Notes under the pieces: model-generated
What the model was told of the DNA's origin: nothing
Databases searched by the model: none
Seen by the model: the letters and a program-made list of their open reading frames with translations, nothing else
Assembly: GCF_013266695.1 (NCBI RefSeq)
Contig: NZ_JABRXF010000002.1
Location: forward strand, 806,001-870,000
Direction of reading: 5' to 3'
Length of the DNA stretch: 64,000 nucleotides
DNA from: Hongsoonwoonella zoysiae
GTDB taxonomy: Bacteria > Pseudomonadota > Alphaproteobacteria > Rhizobiales > Stappiaceae
Program-made: the position numbers and the translations under genes
Shown: positions 28,260 to 36,479 of the stretch, in pieces
How positions within the stretch are numbered: position 1 is the first letter of the stretch
How the letters are laid out: each line of letters begins with the position of its first letter

Positions 28260-28868
28260 ATGACGCAAACCAAGGGGCAAATCGATTTCGAAGCACTGGA
28301 AAAGAGCGAGCTTTATTCCGAAGCTCTCGGTATCGATCTGAGTGCGGGTGGCGAGGATGCATATTTCCGCTGGTTCCTGGCAAGCCAGCTTTATGGCGGG
28401 CGCATTTCCGGCGCCATCGCGGAAAACACCTATCGTTCGTTCGAGCGTCACGGCTTGCTGACGCCTGAGAAGATCATCGCCGCCGGTTGGGATTTTCTGG
28501 TGAGCCCGGTTATGCGGGAAGGCGGTTACGTTCGCTACGACGAGAGTAAATCGAGACAGTTCCTGCGCAACTGCGCAAGGCTGCTGGAGGAATACGGCGG
28601 CCGGGTTTACCGGATAGAGGATGATGCAACCGACAGCACCGATCTCGAAGCGCGCCTTTGCGCCTTTCACGGGATCGGCCCGGTTACCGCGAATATATTC
28701 CTGCGGGAATTGCGCCCCTTCTGGCGAAAGGCCGACCCCACACCCCTTACCGTCGTTGCGAAGACGGCCGAGGCGCTTGGCATCGACCTTTCAGCCTATG
28801 ATCGCAAGAGCCTTACATTCGCCCGGGTGGAGGCCGGCCTGATACGGCAGGCCCATCTGAAGCATTAA
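28260..28868 (+). CDS. HhH-GPD-like protein of the DNA glycosylase/endonuclease III superfamily
   Basis: 202 residues. The only strong signature is a helix-hairpin-helix, LCAFHGIGPVTANIFLREL, followed by an acidic residue in the right place (FWRKADPTPL), as in endonuclease III-like glycosylases. The N-terminal half (WFLASQLYGGRISGAIAENT) fits the all-helical glycosylase fold. The Lys usually found in the HhH of bifunctional enzymes and the iron-sulfur Cys cluster are missing, so activity is uncertain. It converges on dhaK with a 5-base gap. Confidence 0.65.
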   Translation: MTQTKGQIDFEALEKSELYSEALGIDLSAGGEDAYFRWFLASQLYGGRISGAIAENTYRSFERHGLLTPEKIIAAGWDFLVSPVMREGGYVRYDESKSRQFLRNCARLLEEYGGRVYRIEDDATDSTDLEARLCAFHGIGPVTANIFLRELRPFWRKADPTPLTVVAKTAEALGIDLSAYDRKSLTFARVEAGLIRQAHLKH

Positions 28869-28873
28869 GATCG

Positions 28874-29869
28874 TCAACCGTTGCCCCAGTTCAGCGCCGC
28901 GGTCCTGACGGGTGCATCCCACAGCGACTTCATCTCGTCATCCAGCTTCGTGATCGTGACCGAACACCCCTGCATTTCCAGCGACGTGCAGTAGTTGCCG
29001 ACCAGAGAACGCGCGATCTTGAGCCCGCGCTCAGCGCACTGCCGGGCGACGGCATCGTAAACCAGATAAAGCTCCATCAAGGGCGTTCCGCCCATGCCGT
29101 TCACCAGAACCAGGACTTCCTGACCGGAAGGCGGCTTCAGGTCCGCAAGGATCGTCTCGACGAACTCTTCCACGATCGCATCGGCCGGCTTCAGCGCTTC
29201 GCGGCGGCGTCCGGGCTCGCCGTGAATGCCAACGCCCATCTCGATCTCGCCTTCGCCGAGATCGAACGTCGGCTTGCCGGCGGCCGGCACGATGCCGCTT
29301 GTCAGCGCAACGCCCATGGTGCCGGAGGCCGCGTTCACCCGGTCGCCAAGCTCCTTGCAGGCCGCAAGATCCGCCCCCTGCTCTGCGGCCGCGCCCACGA
29401 TCTTTTCCACGATCACGGTTGCTGCGACGCCCCGCCGGCCCTGGCTGTGGGTGGAGCTTTCAACCGCCACATCATCGTTCGTCAGCACGGTCGCGCTTTT
29501 CCCGTCATGAAACTCCGACACCATTTCGAAGTTCATCACGTCGCCCGAATAATTCTTGACGATCCAAAGGACGCCGGCGCCACCGTCAACCGCCTGCGCA
29601 GCCGCAATCATCTGATCCGGCGTCGGCGAGGTGAAAACCTGCCCCGGACAGGCCGCGTCCAGCATGCCCTTGCCCACGAAGCCGGTGTGAAGCGGTTCGT
29701 GGCCCGACCCGCCGCCGGAAATCAGCGCCACCTTGCCCTTCACCGCGCCACCCTTGCGCATGACGAAGCGGGGCTCCTCGGAAAGCTCCACGATATCCGC
29801 ATGTGCCGCTGCGAACCCGCGAAGGCTTTCGGCAAGTATGTCGTCGGTCGCGTTGATCAGCTTTTTCAT
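28874..29869 (-). CDS. dhaK: Dihydroxyacetone kinase, DHA-binding subunit DhaK
   Basis: 331 residues, the usual length. DhaK binds dihydroxyacetone covalently as a hemiaminal on a His, visible in EMGVGIHGEPGRR. Other family motifs are MRKGGAVKGKVALISGGGSG, HTGFVGKGMLDAACPG and VLVNGMGGTPLMELY. It receives phosphate from DhaL-bound ADP/ATP in the PEP-dependent system. It is the last gene of the twelve-gene operon, unusually separated from dhaL and dhaM by the HPr, enzyme I and HTH genes. Confidence 0.96.
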   Translation of the reverse strand: MKKLINATDDILAESLRGFAAAHADIVELSEEPRFVMRKGGAVKGKVALISGGGSGHEPLHTGFVGKGMLDAACPGQVFTSPTPDQMIAAAQAVDGGAGVLWIVKNYSGDVMNFEMVSEFHDGKSATVLTNDDVAVESSTHSQGRRGVAATVIVEKIVGAAAEQGADLAACKELGDRVNAASGTMGVALTSGIVPAAGKPTFDLGEGEIEMGVGIHGEPGRRREALKPADAIVEEFVETILADLKPPSGQEVLVLVNGMGGTPLMELYLVYDAVARQCAERGLKIARSLVGNYCTSLEMQGCSVTITKLDDEMKSLWDAPVRTAALNWGNG

Positions 29870-29891
29870 CGGTCTCCTCCCGAAATCAGTT

Positions 29892-30317
29892 TTACTTCAA
29901 AAGCTTCTCGGCCAATTTGATTATCTGCTCCGCATTGGCGCGGATTGCCGTCTCCACTTCCCGGCGGATCATAGGATTCGCGAACTCCGGCAGTTTGATA
30001 TGCACGACATCCCGTTCGATACCGGCGAGTTCCTCGATCGCCGCCGCCTGGTTGGGGTGCGCGCGGGCATAGACCTTCAAGAACGCTTCCTGCTCCTCTG
30101 CCGAGAAGTGGCAAACGTCGAAAAGCGCTGGAATATGCTGTGCGGGCAGCGGAACACGGTAATTCGGATTGATGATCTGGCTGATGAAGCTCTTGTGCGT
30201 TCCGAAGGCTTCAGCAATGCGCTGGCGCGTGCCGGATGGCCGCCGCTCGATCAGGTCGCGCAGCATGATCTTGTATTCCGAGAGCGGATCTTCGCCGGCT
30301 TGGGTATCACTCGCCAT
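29892..30317 (-). CDS. Small HTH protein encoded within the dha operon
   Basis: 141 residues from ATG 30317, overlapping the enzyme I gene by 11 bases. An XRE-like helix-turn-helix lies at about 25-60 (GTRQRIAEAFGTHKSFISQI, then NPNYRVPLPAQHIPALFDVC). The rest is helical and charged (FSAEEQEAFLKVYARAHPNQ). There is no transmembrane or enzyme motif. Its place between enzyme I and DhaK suggests a regulator or adaptor for the dihydroxyacetone system, comparable in role (not in sequence) to DhaR or DhaS. I do not recognise a named family. Confidence 0.75.
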   Translation of the reverse strand: MASDTQAGEDPLSEYKIMLRDLIERRPSGTRQRIAEAFGTHKSFISQIINPNYRVPLPAQHIPALFDVCHFSAEEQEAFLKVYARAHPNQAAAIEELAGIERDVVHIKLPEFANPMIRREVETAIRANAEQIIKLAEKLLK

Positions 30318-31926
30318 TCGCCATATCTCCCTCGGTTGAAGAGATGGCAAGCTTTACGGGGCCGACCTGCGCCGGGGCAACCGAGAAACACTCCAGCCCG
30401 AGCGAAAGCAGGAGGGGCACAAGCTCCGGCGAGGAAGCCATGTCACCGCAAAGGCTGACCTCAACACCGCGTGCCTTGCCCGCCGCGACCGTTCGCCCGA
30501 TCAGCTCCAGCACCGCCGGATTGCACGGGTCCGCAAGCTTCGCAAGGTTCGGGTTATCACGCGCGCAGGCGGTCACATATTGGATGAGATCGTTCGAGCC
30601 GATTGAATAGAAATCCGCATCCCAGTCCGCCGCTGTCAGGGCCGCTGCGGGCGTTTCGATCATGATGCCGCATTCGGGACGGGCATGCGCAAGCCCCTCT
30701 TTGGAGAGTTCGGCAATTGCCAGATCAAGCTCCTCCCTCGCCTCTTCCAGCTCGAAGGGCGCGGTGACCATCGGCACCATCAATTTGACGGGGCCAAGCC
30801 GCGCGGCGCGTGCAATCGCCCGCAACTGAACGCGAAACAGCGAGCGGTCAAGCAGTGAAAGCCGAAGGCCGCGCACGCCGAGGAACGGGTTCTGCTCGCC
30901 ATCGAGCGTGACACCCGGCACCGGCTTGTCGCCGCCGGCATCGAGCGTGCGGATCGTGACCGGACGTCCGTTCGCCCATCGCACGATGGTTTCATAGGCT
31001 TGAAGCTGCGTCTCTTCGTCCGGCGGGCCTTCGGAGAAGAGGAATTCCGTTCTGGTGAGGCCGATCCCGTCGCAGATGTCAGGGTCGAGGGTGTCCAGTA
31101 TCGACGGATCGTCGACATTGACGAGAACGCGGATTTTCCGCCCGGCGCGTGTGATTGCGGGTTTGCGGGCGATTTCGGCCTCCTGAGCCTTGAGGCCGGC
31201 CTCTTGCGCAATCCGCTCCTGGAACCGCGCTCGCGTCTCACTCGATGGCGCGACGATCATCGTTCCCGTTCGCCCGTCGAGCGCTAGCGTTGCGCCACTG
31301 GGCGTTTCGTCAAGTTCCCCGAGGCCGACAACCATCGTCACGCCACGCGCCCGCGCGAGGATCGACACATGGCTCGTCGCGCTCCCCGCACCGAGAGCAG
31401 CGCCTGAAAGCCTTGTCCAATCCAGTTCGAGAAACGCGGACGGCGTAAGGTCGCCCGCCACCACGATAGCGCCGTCCGGCGGCGTGTCGCCGGCGGACTG
31501 AGGCGCGGAGAGAGCGCGCAGGACGCGATCGCGCAGATCACCCAGGTCGGCCGCGCGTGCCGCCATATATTCGTCATCTGCCGCCTGGTATTCGGCGATT
31601 TCGCCGGCAAACACGGCAGCCCATGCGCCATCCGCGCTTTCCCCACTGTCGATGCGGGAGAATACGGGTTCAAGCAAATCATCATCTTCGAGCAGGACCT
31701 GCTGGAATTCCAGGATTTCGGCAGCGAGCCGATCAAGCCCGGCGGAAAGCTCTTCAAGCTCCTTTCCAGCGCGCGAAATCGCGTTCCTCAAGGCTACCGC
31801 CTCTTCCCCGGGGTTGCCCTTGACCCGCGTGAACCTTTTGTCGGCAAGACGATGACAGACGCCCAGAACGGATCCGCCCGATACCGGGACACCTGTCAGG
31901 ATCCGCTCGTTCAAAGTCTCAGGCAT
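30307..31926 (-). CDS. ptsI: PTS enzyme I (phosphoenolpyruvate-protein phosphotransferase) of the dha operon
   Basis: 539 residues from ATG 31926, overlapping the HPr gene by 8 bases. It has no GAF domain, so it is a sugar-type EI and not PtsP. The phospho-His lies in GAGSATSHVSILARARG. The PEP-binding barrel shows GIGLTRTEFLFSEG, TIRTLDAGGDKP, QNPFLGVRGLRLSL, PECGIMIETPAA, FYSIGSNDLIQY and the active-site Cys in VSLCGDMASSPE. It would start a private phosphorelay PEP to EI, HPr, DhaM and DhaL. In E. coli-type systems part of this chain is fused to DhaM; here it is a separate gene. Confidence 0.92.
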   Translation of the reverse strand: MPETLNERILTGVPVSGGSVLGVCHRLADKRFTRVKGNPGEEAVALRNAISRAGKELEELSAGLDRLAAEILEFQQVLLEDDDLLEPVFSRIDSGESADGAWAAVFAGEIAEYQAADDEYMAARAADLGDLRDRVLRALSAPQSAGDTPPDGAIVVAGDLTPSAFLELDWTRLSGAALGAGSATSHVSILARARGVTMVVGLGELDETPSGATLALDGRTGTMIVAPSSETRARFQERIAQEAGLKAQEAEIARKPAITRAGRKIRVLVNVDDPSILDTLDPDICDGIGLTRTEFLFSEGPPDEETQLQAYETIVRWANGRPVTIRTLDAGGDKPVPGVTLDGEQNPFLGVRGLRLSLLDRSLFRVQLRAIARAARLGPVKLMVPMVTAPFELEEAREELDLAIAELSKEGLAHARPECGIMIETPAAALTAADWDADFYSIGSNDLIQYVTACARDNPNLAKLADPCNPAVLELIGRTVAAGKARGVEVSLCGDMASSPELVPLLLSLGLECFSVAPAQVGPVKLAISSTEGDMANGE

Positions 31927-32215
31927 CGAAATTCCGCTCAACAAGATCGGCCAGAGCTTCGGCTGCAGCCGCCGCGTCCGGCCCGCTCGCACGGATCAGA
32001 AGCGGCGTGTTATAGGCCGCCTTGAGCTTCATCACGGCATTGGGCGATTTGGCATTTACCCAGCGGTCCTGCGCCTGGGAGCGGATTTCCACGCTCGCCT
32101 CGAATGTTTTCGCAAGCTTCGTCAACTTCACGGCGGGGCGTGCGTGCAGCCCTGTCTCGTCTACGATCATCGCCGATGCGGTGATCCATTCGATATTCGA
32201 CGCAGCCTCGCTCAT
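31919..32215 (-). CDS. ptsH: HPr-family phosphocarrier protein
   Basis: 98 residues, slightly longer than E. coli HPr because of an N-terminal extension. The active His is in DETGLHARPAVKLTKLAK, and the regulatory-loop position is NAKSPNAVMKLK. No Ser-46-kinase context is seen. The start overlaps the dhaM stop by 4 bases and the end overlaps enzyme I by 8 bases. It would carry phosphate from enzyme I to DhaM. Confidence 0.93.
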   Translation of the reverse strand: MSEAASNIEWITASAMIVDETGLHARPAVKLTKLAKTFEASVEIRSQAQDRWVNAKSPNAVMKLKAAYNTPLLIRASGPDAAAAAEALADLVERNFDA

Positions 32216-32601
32216 GCCTTGAAGTCCTCCGCTGTCTGCCGCACGGTCTCAAGGTCGGAGCCGCCGGCCGCTTCCGTAGCGGCCATGACCGCGCCTTCCA
32301 CCACCGGTGCGTTGCAGATCACGATCTGTTTCGCCTTTTCCGGACCGAGCAGCTCTATCGCCATCTCGCTGTTGGTTTCGGCTCCGCCAAGGTCGACCAG
32401 AACCGCAACGCCCCTGGGCGACCAGACCGCCTCTATCGACTTCATGATCGCCGCGACGTCCGTGCCCAATCCGCCTTCCGAATTGCCGCCGCAGCTTGCT
32501 ATCGCAATGTCGTCGCCGACCATTTGGCGAACCATGTCGGCGGCACCCTTGGCAACCTCCGGGGAATGCGAAACGATTACGATTGAAACCTTATCGGTCA
32601 T
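32212..32601 (-). CDS. dhaM: DhaM, PTS EIIA-like phosphoryl donor for dihydroxyacetone kinase
   Basis: 129 residues, a single mannose-EIIA-type domain. The phosphorylated His is in IVIVSHSPEVAKGAADM; VAVLVDLGGAETNSEMAIEL and VVEGAVMAATEAAGG are family motifs. The start at 32601 overlaps dhaL by 4 bases (ATGA); a frame from 32622 lies inside dhaL. In E. coli DhaM also carries HPr and EI-like domains. Here these are the two genes that follow. Confidence 0.94.
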   Translation of the reverse strand: MTDKVSIVIVSHSPEVAKGAADMVRQMVGDDIAIASCGGNSEGGLGTDVAAIMKSIEAVWSPRGVAVLVDLGGAETNSEMAIELLGPEKAKQIVICNAPVVEGAVMAATEAAGGSDLETVRQTAEDFKA

Positions 32602-33203
32602 TTTTCCTCCAACGCATCGCAAACGGCGTGAACGATCAGCGCAGAGGACCGCGCACCCGGATCGATATGCCCGACAGAACGTTCGCCGAGAAAGGCAGCG
32701 CGCCCTTTGGTCGCCAGCATCGGCTTCGTGGCCTCGACGGCCTCATCCGCCGCCTTTCGGACATCCGCGATATCCGCGCCGGCCTCTATCGATTTCAGCA
32801 CCGGCACCAGAACATCGAGCATGGTCTTGGCGCCGACATCGGATTTTCCGCGAGCCTTGACCGCCTCTATGCCCGCTTCCAGAAGCTGTGCGGCCTGCGC
32901 CCGGCTTTCCGGCATCGCCTCGGTCGATTTGCCCATGGCCATGAACGCCGAACCGTAGAGCGGGCCCGACGCACCGCCGACCTTCATCACAAGCGTCATG
33001 CCGGCTTTCTTTAGCGCCTCGCCGAACGTCATGTTCGCAAGCGCATCCCTTTCGGCGGAAACCGCCCTGAACCCACGGCGCATGTTGTCTCCGTGGTCGC
33101 CGTCGCCGATCGCCTGATCGAGCTCGGTCAGTTCGTCGGCGTGCGCCTCTATCCGGTCGCCGATCAGGTCGATCAGGCGCGCATTCAGAACATCGGAAGT
33201 CAT
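32598..33203 (-). CDS. dhaL: Dihydroxyacetone kinase, ADP-binding subunit DhaL
   Basis: 201 residues, a normal DhaL. Mg-ADP is held by Asp residues in LDQAIGDGDHGDNMRRGF; VGGASGPLYGSAFMAMG and DVGAKTMLDVLVP line the nucleotide site. In PTS-linked kinases the ADP stays bound and is rephosphorylated by DhaM, then the phosphate goes to dihydroxyacetone on DhaK. It starts 11 bases after the second ABC ATPase, directly joining the uptake and kinase halves of the operon. Confidence 0.95.
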   Translation of the reverse strand: MTSDVLNARLIDLIGDRIEAHADELTELDQAIGDGDHGDNMRRGFRAVSAERDALANMTFGEALKKAGMTLVMKVGGASGPLYGSAFMAMGKSTEAMPESRAQAAQLLEAGIEAVKARGKSDVGAKTMLDVLVPVLKSIEAGADIADVRKAADEAVEATKPMLATKGRAAFLGERSVGHIDPGARSSALIVHAVCDALEEK

Positions 33204-33214
33204 TCGGCCTTTCC

Positions 33215-34234
33215 CTATGCGTTGATGAGTTGCTGCTTGCCGTCGAACCAGACCGGAGCACCGGGCCGAACCGCGATCTGAAGGCTCGCGCCTTCCCCGA
33301 CCGGCCGGTGAGCGTCGAGAAGCGCATGAACCTGCTGACCGCCATCCACCTCGAGCAGCGCGATCATCTCCGCGCCACGACGTTCCACCGCGATGACGCG
33401 AGCGTCGAACCCACTGGGCGTTCCCACTTCCACATCCTCGGGCCTGACGCCGGCGGTAATCGCGTTCGCATTGCCGGGTGTCAATCCGAGCCGGCCCGCA
33501 GGCAGAAGGTTTATCTGCGGGCTACCCAATCTTTGCGCCGCATAGACCGTTGCCGGACGTTCATAGATCGTGCGCGGTTCGTCGACCTGCACCAGCTTCC
33601 CCTTGTCCAGGATGCCGATCCGGTCTGCCAGCGTCATGGCTTCGAGCTGATCGTGCGTGACATAAACAATCGTCGCTCCGAGGTCACGCTGGATGCGCTT
33701 CAATTCGACGCGAAGATCCTCACGCAATTTTGCATCGAGCGAACTCAAGGGCTCGTCCATGAGAAAGACGTTCGGCTCCCTCACCAGTGCCCGCCCGATG
33801 GATACGCGCTGCATCTCGCCGCCTGAGAGCTGCGTCGCCTTGTTCTTCAGCTTGTGGCCGATGCGGAGCATTTCCGCGATTTCGGACACACGCTTGCGGA
33901 TCGCCTGCTCGCCCATGCGCCGCCCGGGCGCGCGAAGCGGAAAGGCAAGGTTCTCGAAAACCGTGTAATGCGGATAAAGCGAATACTGCTGAAAGACGAA
34001 GGCGACATCACGCATGGCGGGCGCAAGCACCGTCACGTCGCTGCCGCCAATGGTGACCTTGCCGCTGTCCGGCGTCTCAAGGCCCGCGATCAGGCGCAGG
34101 AGCGTCGTCTTTCCCGCCCCCGTCGGCCCGAGCAGGACCATGAACTCGCCGTTCGCGACAGTAAGGTCGGCATTATCGACGGCAAGCGTTTCGCCGAAGC
34201 GCTTCGTGACGCGGGCGAGCGAAGCTTCAGCCAT
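33215..34234 (-). CDS. ABC transporter ATP-binding protein (sugar/glycerol type, CUT1)
   Basis: 339 residues. Walker A is VLLGPTGAGKTTLLRLIAG, the signature is TQLSGGEMQRVSIGRALVRE, Walker B is VFLMDEPLSSLDAKLRE and the switch His is TIVYVTHDQLEAM. A C-terminal TOBE-like regulatory domain of about 100 residues follows, as in MalK/UgpC proteins. It overlaps the first ATPase gene by 8 bases. Two distinct ATPases in one CUT1 importer recall the rhizobial glycerol transporter (GlpS/GlpT), suggesting a short polyol or triose as substrate. Confidence 0.93.
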   Translation of the reverse strand: MAEASLARVTKRFGETLAVDNADLTVANGEFMVLLGPTGAGKTTLLRLIAGLETPDSGKVTIGGSDVTVLAPAMRDVAFVFQQYSLYPHYTVFENLAFPLRAPGRRMGEQAIRKRVSEIAEMLRIGHKLKNKATQLSGGEMQRVSIGRALVREPNVFLMDEPLSSLDAKLREDLRVELKRIQRDLGATIVYVTHDQLEAMTLADRIGILDKGKLVQVDEPRTIYERPATVYAAQRLGSPQINLLPAGRLGLTPGNANAITAGVRPEDVEVGTPSGFDARVIAVERRGAEMIALLEVDGGQQVHALLDAHRPVGEGASLQIAVRPGAPVWFDGKQQLINA

Positions 34235-35324
34235 TCAAGCCTCCTTGCGCCCGCAAGGTCGGGACCGCCCGGTCCGTCGCGGCATCGAAGACGGCAAGCC
34301 GTTCCGTCATGAAATCGAGACCGACGGTCTCCCCGTCATTGACACGCAACGTATTCGGCGAGCGCACCCTGAGCCGCCCGACGTCGGTATCCACGGTCAC
34401 AAGCTGACGCGCGCCCATATATTCGACACCGAAGACCCGTCCCCTCAAGGCTCCTTCCCCCGTGATCCGGATATGCTCAGGCCGGGCGCCGACGAAGGCC
34501 TCCGCGCTTTCAAGCGAGGCTTGCGTTTCGGGAATCGCGATTTCAGAGCCATTCACCCGGATGGCACGGCTGCCGGTAGGCAACCCGCCTTTGGCGGGCA
34601 GGAAATTCATCGACGGAGAGCCGATAAAACCGGCCACAAATTTCGTCGCCGGACGGTCGTAGACTTCCAGCGGAGAGCCGATCTGCAGCACTTCGGCGTG
34701 GTTCATGACGCAGATACGGTCGGCCATCGACATGGCCTCGACCTGGTCATGGGTGACGTAAACAGTCGTCGCGCCGATCCGGTTGTGCAGGACGCGAAGC
34801 TCCTCGCACATGACATCGCGAAATTCTGCATCGAGCGCGCCGAGCGGCTCGTCCATCAGGAAAGCCTTCGCCCGGCGCACGATGGCACGCCCGAGCGCGA
34901 CACGCTGGCGATCGCCCGCCGCAAGGCCGCCGACGCCGCGATCCAGCAAATGTTCGATCTGGAGAAGTTTAGCGACAGCTTCCGTGCGCTCGCGAACTTC
35001 GCGCCTCGGCAAGCCCGCGATACGCAAGGGGAAGGAAATGTTCCGCCGCACCGTCATATGCGGATAAAGGGCGAAGAGCTGGAACACGAAGGCGATGTCA
35101 CGCGCCGAAGCGCGGTTCCACGTCACGTCCTCGCCATCCAGCAGGATGCGGCCCGAGGTCGGCAGCTCGAGGCCCGCGATCATGCGCAGCGTCGTGGTCT
35201 TGCCGCAGCCGGACGGCCCCAGCATCACGAAGAACTCACCGTCTGCGATGGTAAAGCTCGATTCGCGCACGGCGGTAAAATCGCCAAACGCCTTGTGCAG
35301 GTTCTCAAGTCTTATCTCGGCCAT
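34227..35324 (-). CDS. ABC transporter ATP-binding protein (sugar/glycerol type, CUT1), first copy
   Basis: 365 residues. Walker A is VMLGPSGCGKTTTLRMIAG. The signature is modified: GGLAAGDRQRVALGRAIV has AAGDRQ where LSGGQRQ is usual. Walker B is AFLMDEPLGALDAEFRD and the His is TTVYVTHDQVEAMS. A TOBE-like domain follows. The changed signature suggests that this subunit forms the degenerate half of a heterodimer with the second ATPase. It is preceded by the 64-residue membrane protein gene. Confidence 0.92.
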   Translation of the reverse strand: MAEIRLENLHKAFGDFTAVRESSFTIADGEFFVMLGPSGCGKTTTLRMIAGLELPTSGRILLDGEDVTWNRASARDIAFVFQLFALYPHMTVRRNISFPLRIAGLPRREVRERTEAVAKLLQIEHLLDRGVGGLAAGDRQRVALGRAIVRRAKAFLMDEPLGALDAEFRDVMCEELRVLHNRIGATTVYVTHDQVEAMSMADRICVMNHAEVLQIGSPLEVYDRPATKFVAGFIGSPSMNFLPAKGGLPTGSRAIRVNGSEIAIPETQASLESAEAFVGARPEHIRITGEGALRGRVFGVEYMGARQLVTVDTDVGRLRVRSPNTLRVNDGETVGLDFMTERLAVFDAATDRAVPTLRAQGGLNG

Positions 35325-35343
35325 ATCGAAGCGCCTCCCTCCA

Positions 35344-35538
35344 TCATTCCGGAAAGTGACTGACGATCACGAACGCGACCGTGCCGGTGAGAATGACCGC
35401 GAACGACCAGCCGAACGCCCACATGGAAAACGGCTGCATGAGCATGACGATGCCAAGCGCGATGAGCACGGTTGCGGCGTTTTCCCAGGGAGCGCGGCGA
35501 AAGAGGCGCGAAGGTACGGAGGTTCCTGTCTTGCTCAT
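35344..35538 (-). CDS. 64-residue membrane protein within the ABC operon
   Basis: Two hydrophobic segments (about residues 18-36 and 41-60: ATVLIALGIVMLMQPFSMWA and SFAVILTGTVAFVIVSHF) follow a basic N-terminus, so both ends probably face the cytoplasm. The start at 35538 overlaps the permease stop by 4 bases, which supports real translation. The rhizobial glycerol importer operon also carries a small membrane protein (GlpU), but I cannot show homology. It may be an accessory subunit of the importer. Confidence 0.7.
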   Translation of the reverse strand: MSKTGTSVPSRLFRRAPWENAATVLIALGIVMLMQPFSMWAFGWSFAVILTGTVAFVIVSHFPE

Positions 35539-36479
35539 TTTCTGACCGCTCCGAAAGTTATTCCGCGCAAAAGCTGGTTTCTGAGCAGCACCGTGAAGAC
35601 CACAACCGGAAGCAGGAACAGCGTCGTACCCGCAGCGACCGCCGGCCAGTCGAGGCCACCCTCGCCGATGATGATCGGGATGAAGGGAGGTGCGGTCTGC
35701 GCCTGGCCAGATGTGAGCAGCAAAGCGAAGGCATATTCGTTCCAGGCGAAGATCAGGCAGAAGATCGCGGTGGCGGCGATCCCGGCGCGCATCTGCGGCA
35801 GCACCACCTTCCGGAAAGCCTGCAGCCGGGTATAGCCGTCGACGACCGCTGCTTCCTCGTATTCACGCGGGATCTCGTCGACGAAGCCTTTCAACAGCCA
35901 TACGGAAAGCGATAGATTGACCGCCGTATAGAGCAGGATCATGCCAGCCTTGGTGTCGGATAGGCCAAGTTCGCGATACATCAGGAATATCGGGATCGCG
36001 ACGGCAATCGGCGGCATCATCCGCGTGGAAAGGATGAAGAACAGGAGATCATCCTTCAAAGGCACCTTGAACCGCGAGAAGGCATAGGCCGCCAGCGTGC
36101 CGAGAAAAACAGCGAGGAATGTCGAGCCAAAGCCGATCACCACGGAGTTCCAATATCGGTCCGCAAAGCGGCTTGGACCGGTGATCACCATGTTGCGCGA
36201 ACGGGCGATCTCCTCATACCAGGTCTTCGGGGGCCCGAGCGTCTCGATGTATTCGTCCGTCTGGCGCGAGCGGCTGGTGAAGAGGTTCACATAGCCTTCC
36301 AGCGTCGGATCGAAGAAGACCTTCGGCGGATAGGCGATGGAGTCGGGCGGCGACTTGAAGCCCGTCGCGAAAATCCAGAAAAGCGGGATCATCGCGATAA
36401 GGGCATAGAGCGCGACCGCGCTGCCGGCGAACCATCTGCCGCGCGCGCCCGTCCGGCCCGGATTTGCGGCAATGCTCAT
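35535..36479 (-). CDS. ABC transporter permease (CUT1, MalG-like)
   Basis: 314 residues from ATG 36479, overlapping the other permease stop (ATGA); the much longer open frame to 37205 is a shadow of that permease. About six membrane segments are seen (VALYALIAMIPLFWIFATGF first). The EAA loop that contacts the ATPase is EYEEAAVVDGYTRLQAFRKV. A large periplasmic loop lies between helices 1 and 2. With the other permease it forms the import channel. Confidence 0.93.
   Translation of the reverse strand: MSIAANPGRTGARGRWFAGSAVALYALIAMIPLFWIFATGFKSPPDSIAYPPKVFFDPTLEGYVNLFTSRSRQTDEYIETLGPPKTWYEEIARSRNMVITGPSRFADRYWNSVVIGFGSTFLAVFLGTLAAYAFSRFKVPLKDDLLFFILSTRMMPPIAVAIPIFLMYRELGLSDTKAGMILLYTAVNLSLSVWLLKGFVDEIPREYEEAAVVDGYTRLQAFRKVVLPQMRAGIAATAIFCLIFAWNEYAFALLLTSGQAQTAPPFIPIIIGEGGLDWPAVAAGTTLFLLPVVVFTVLLRNQLLRGITFGAVRK

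Noticed and set aside
34014-35363. 449-codon plus-strand frame opposite the two ATPase genes
   Set aside because: Spans both ATPase genes in antisense; composition is unlike a protein and no start signal is seen.
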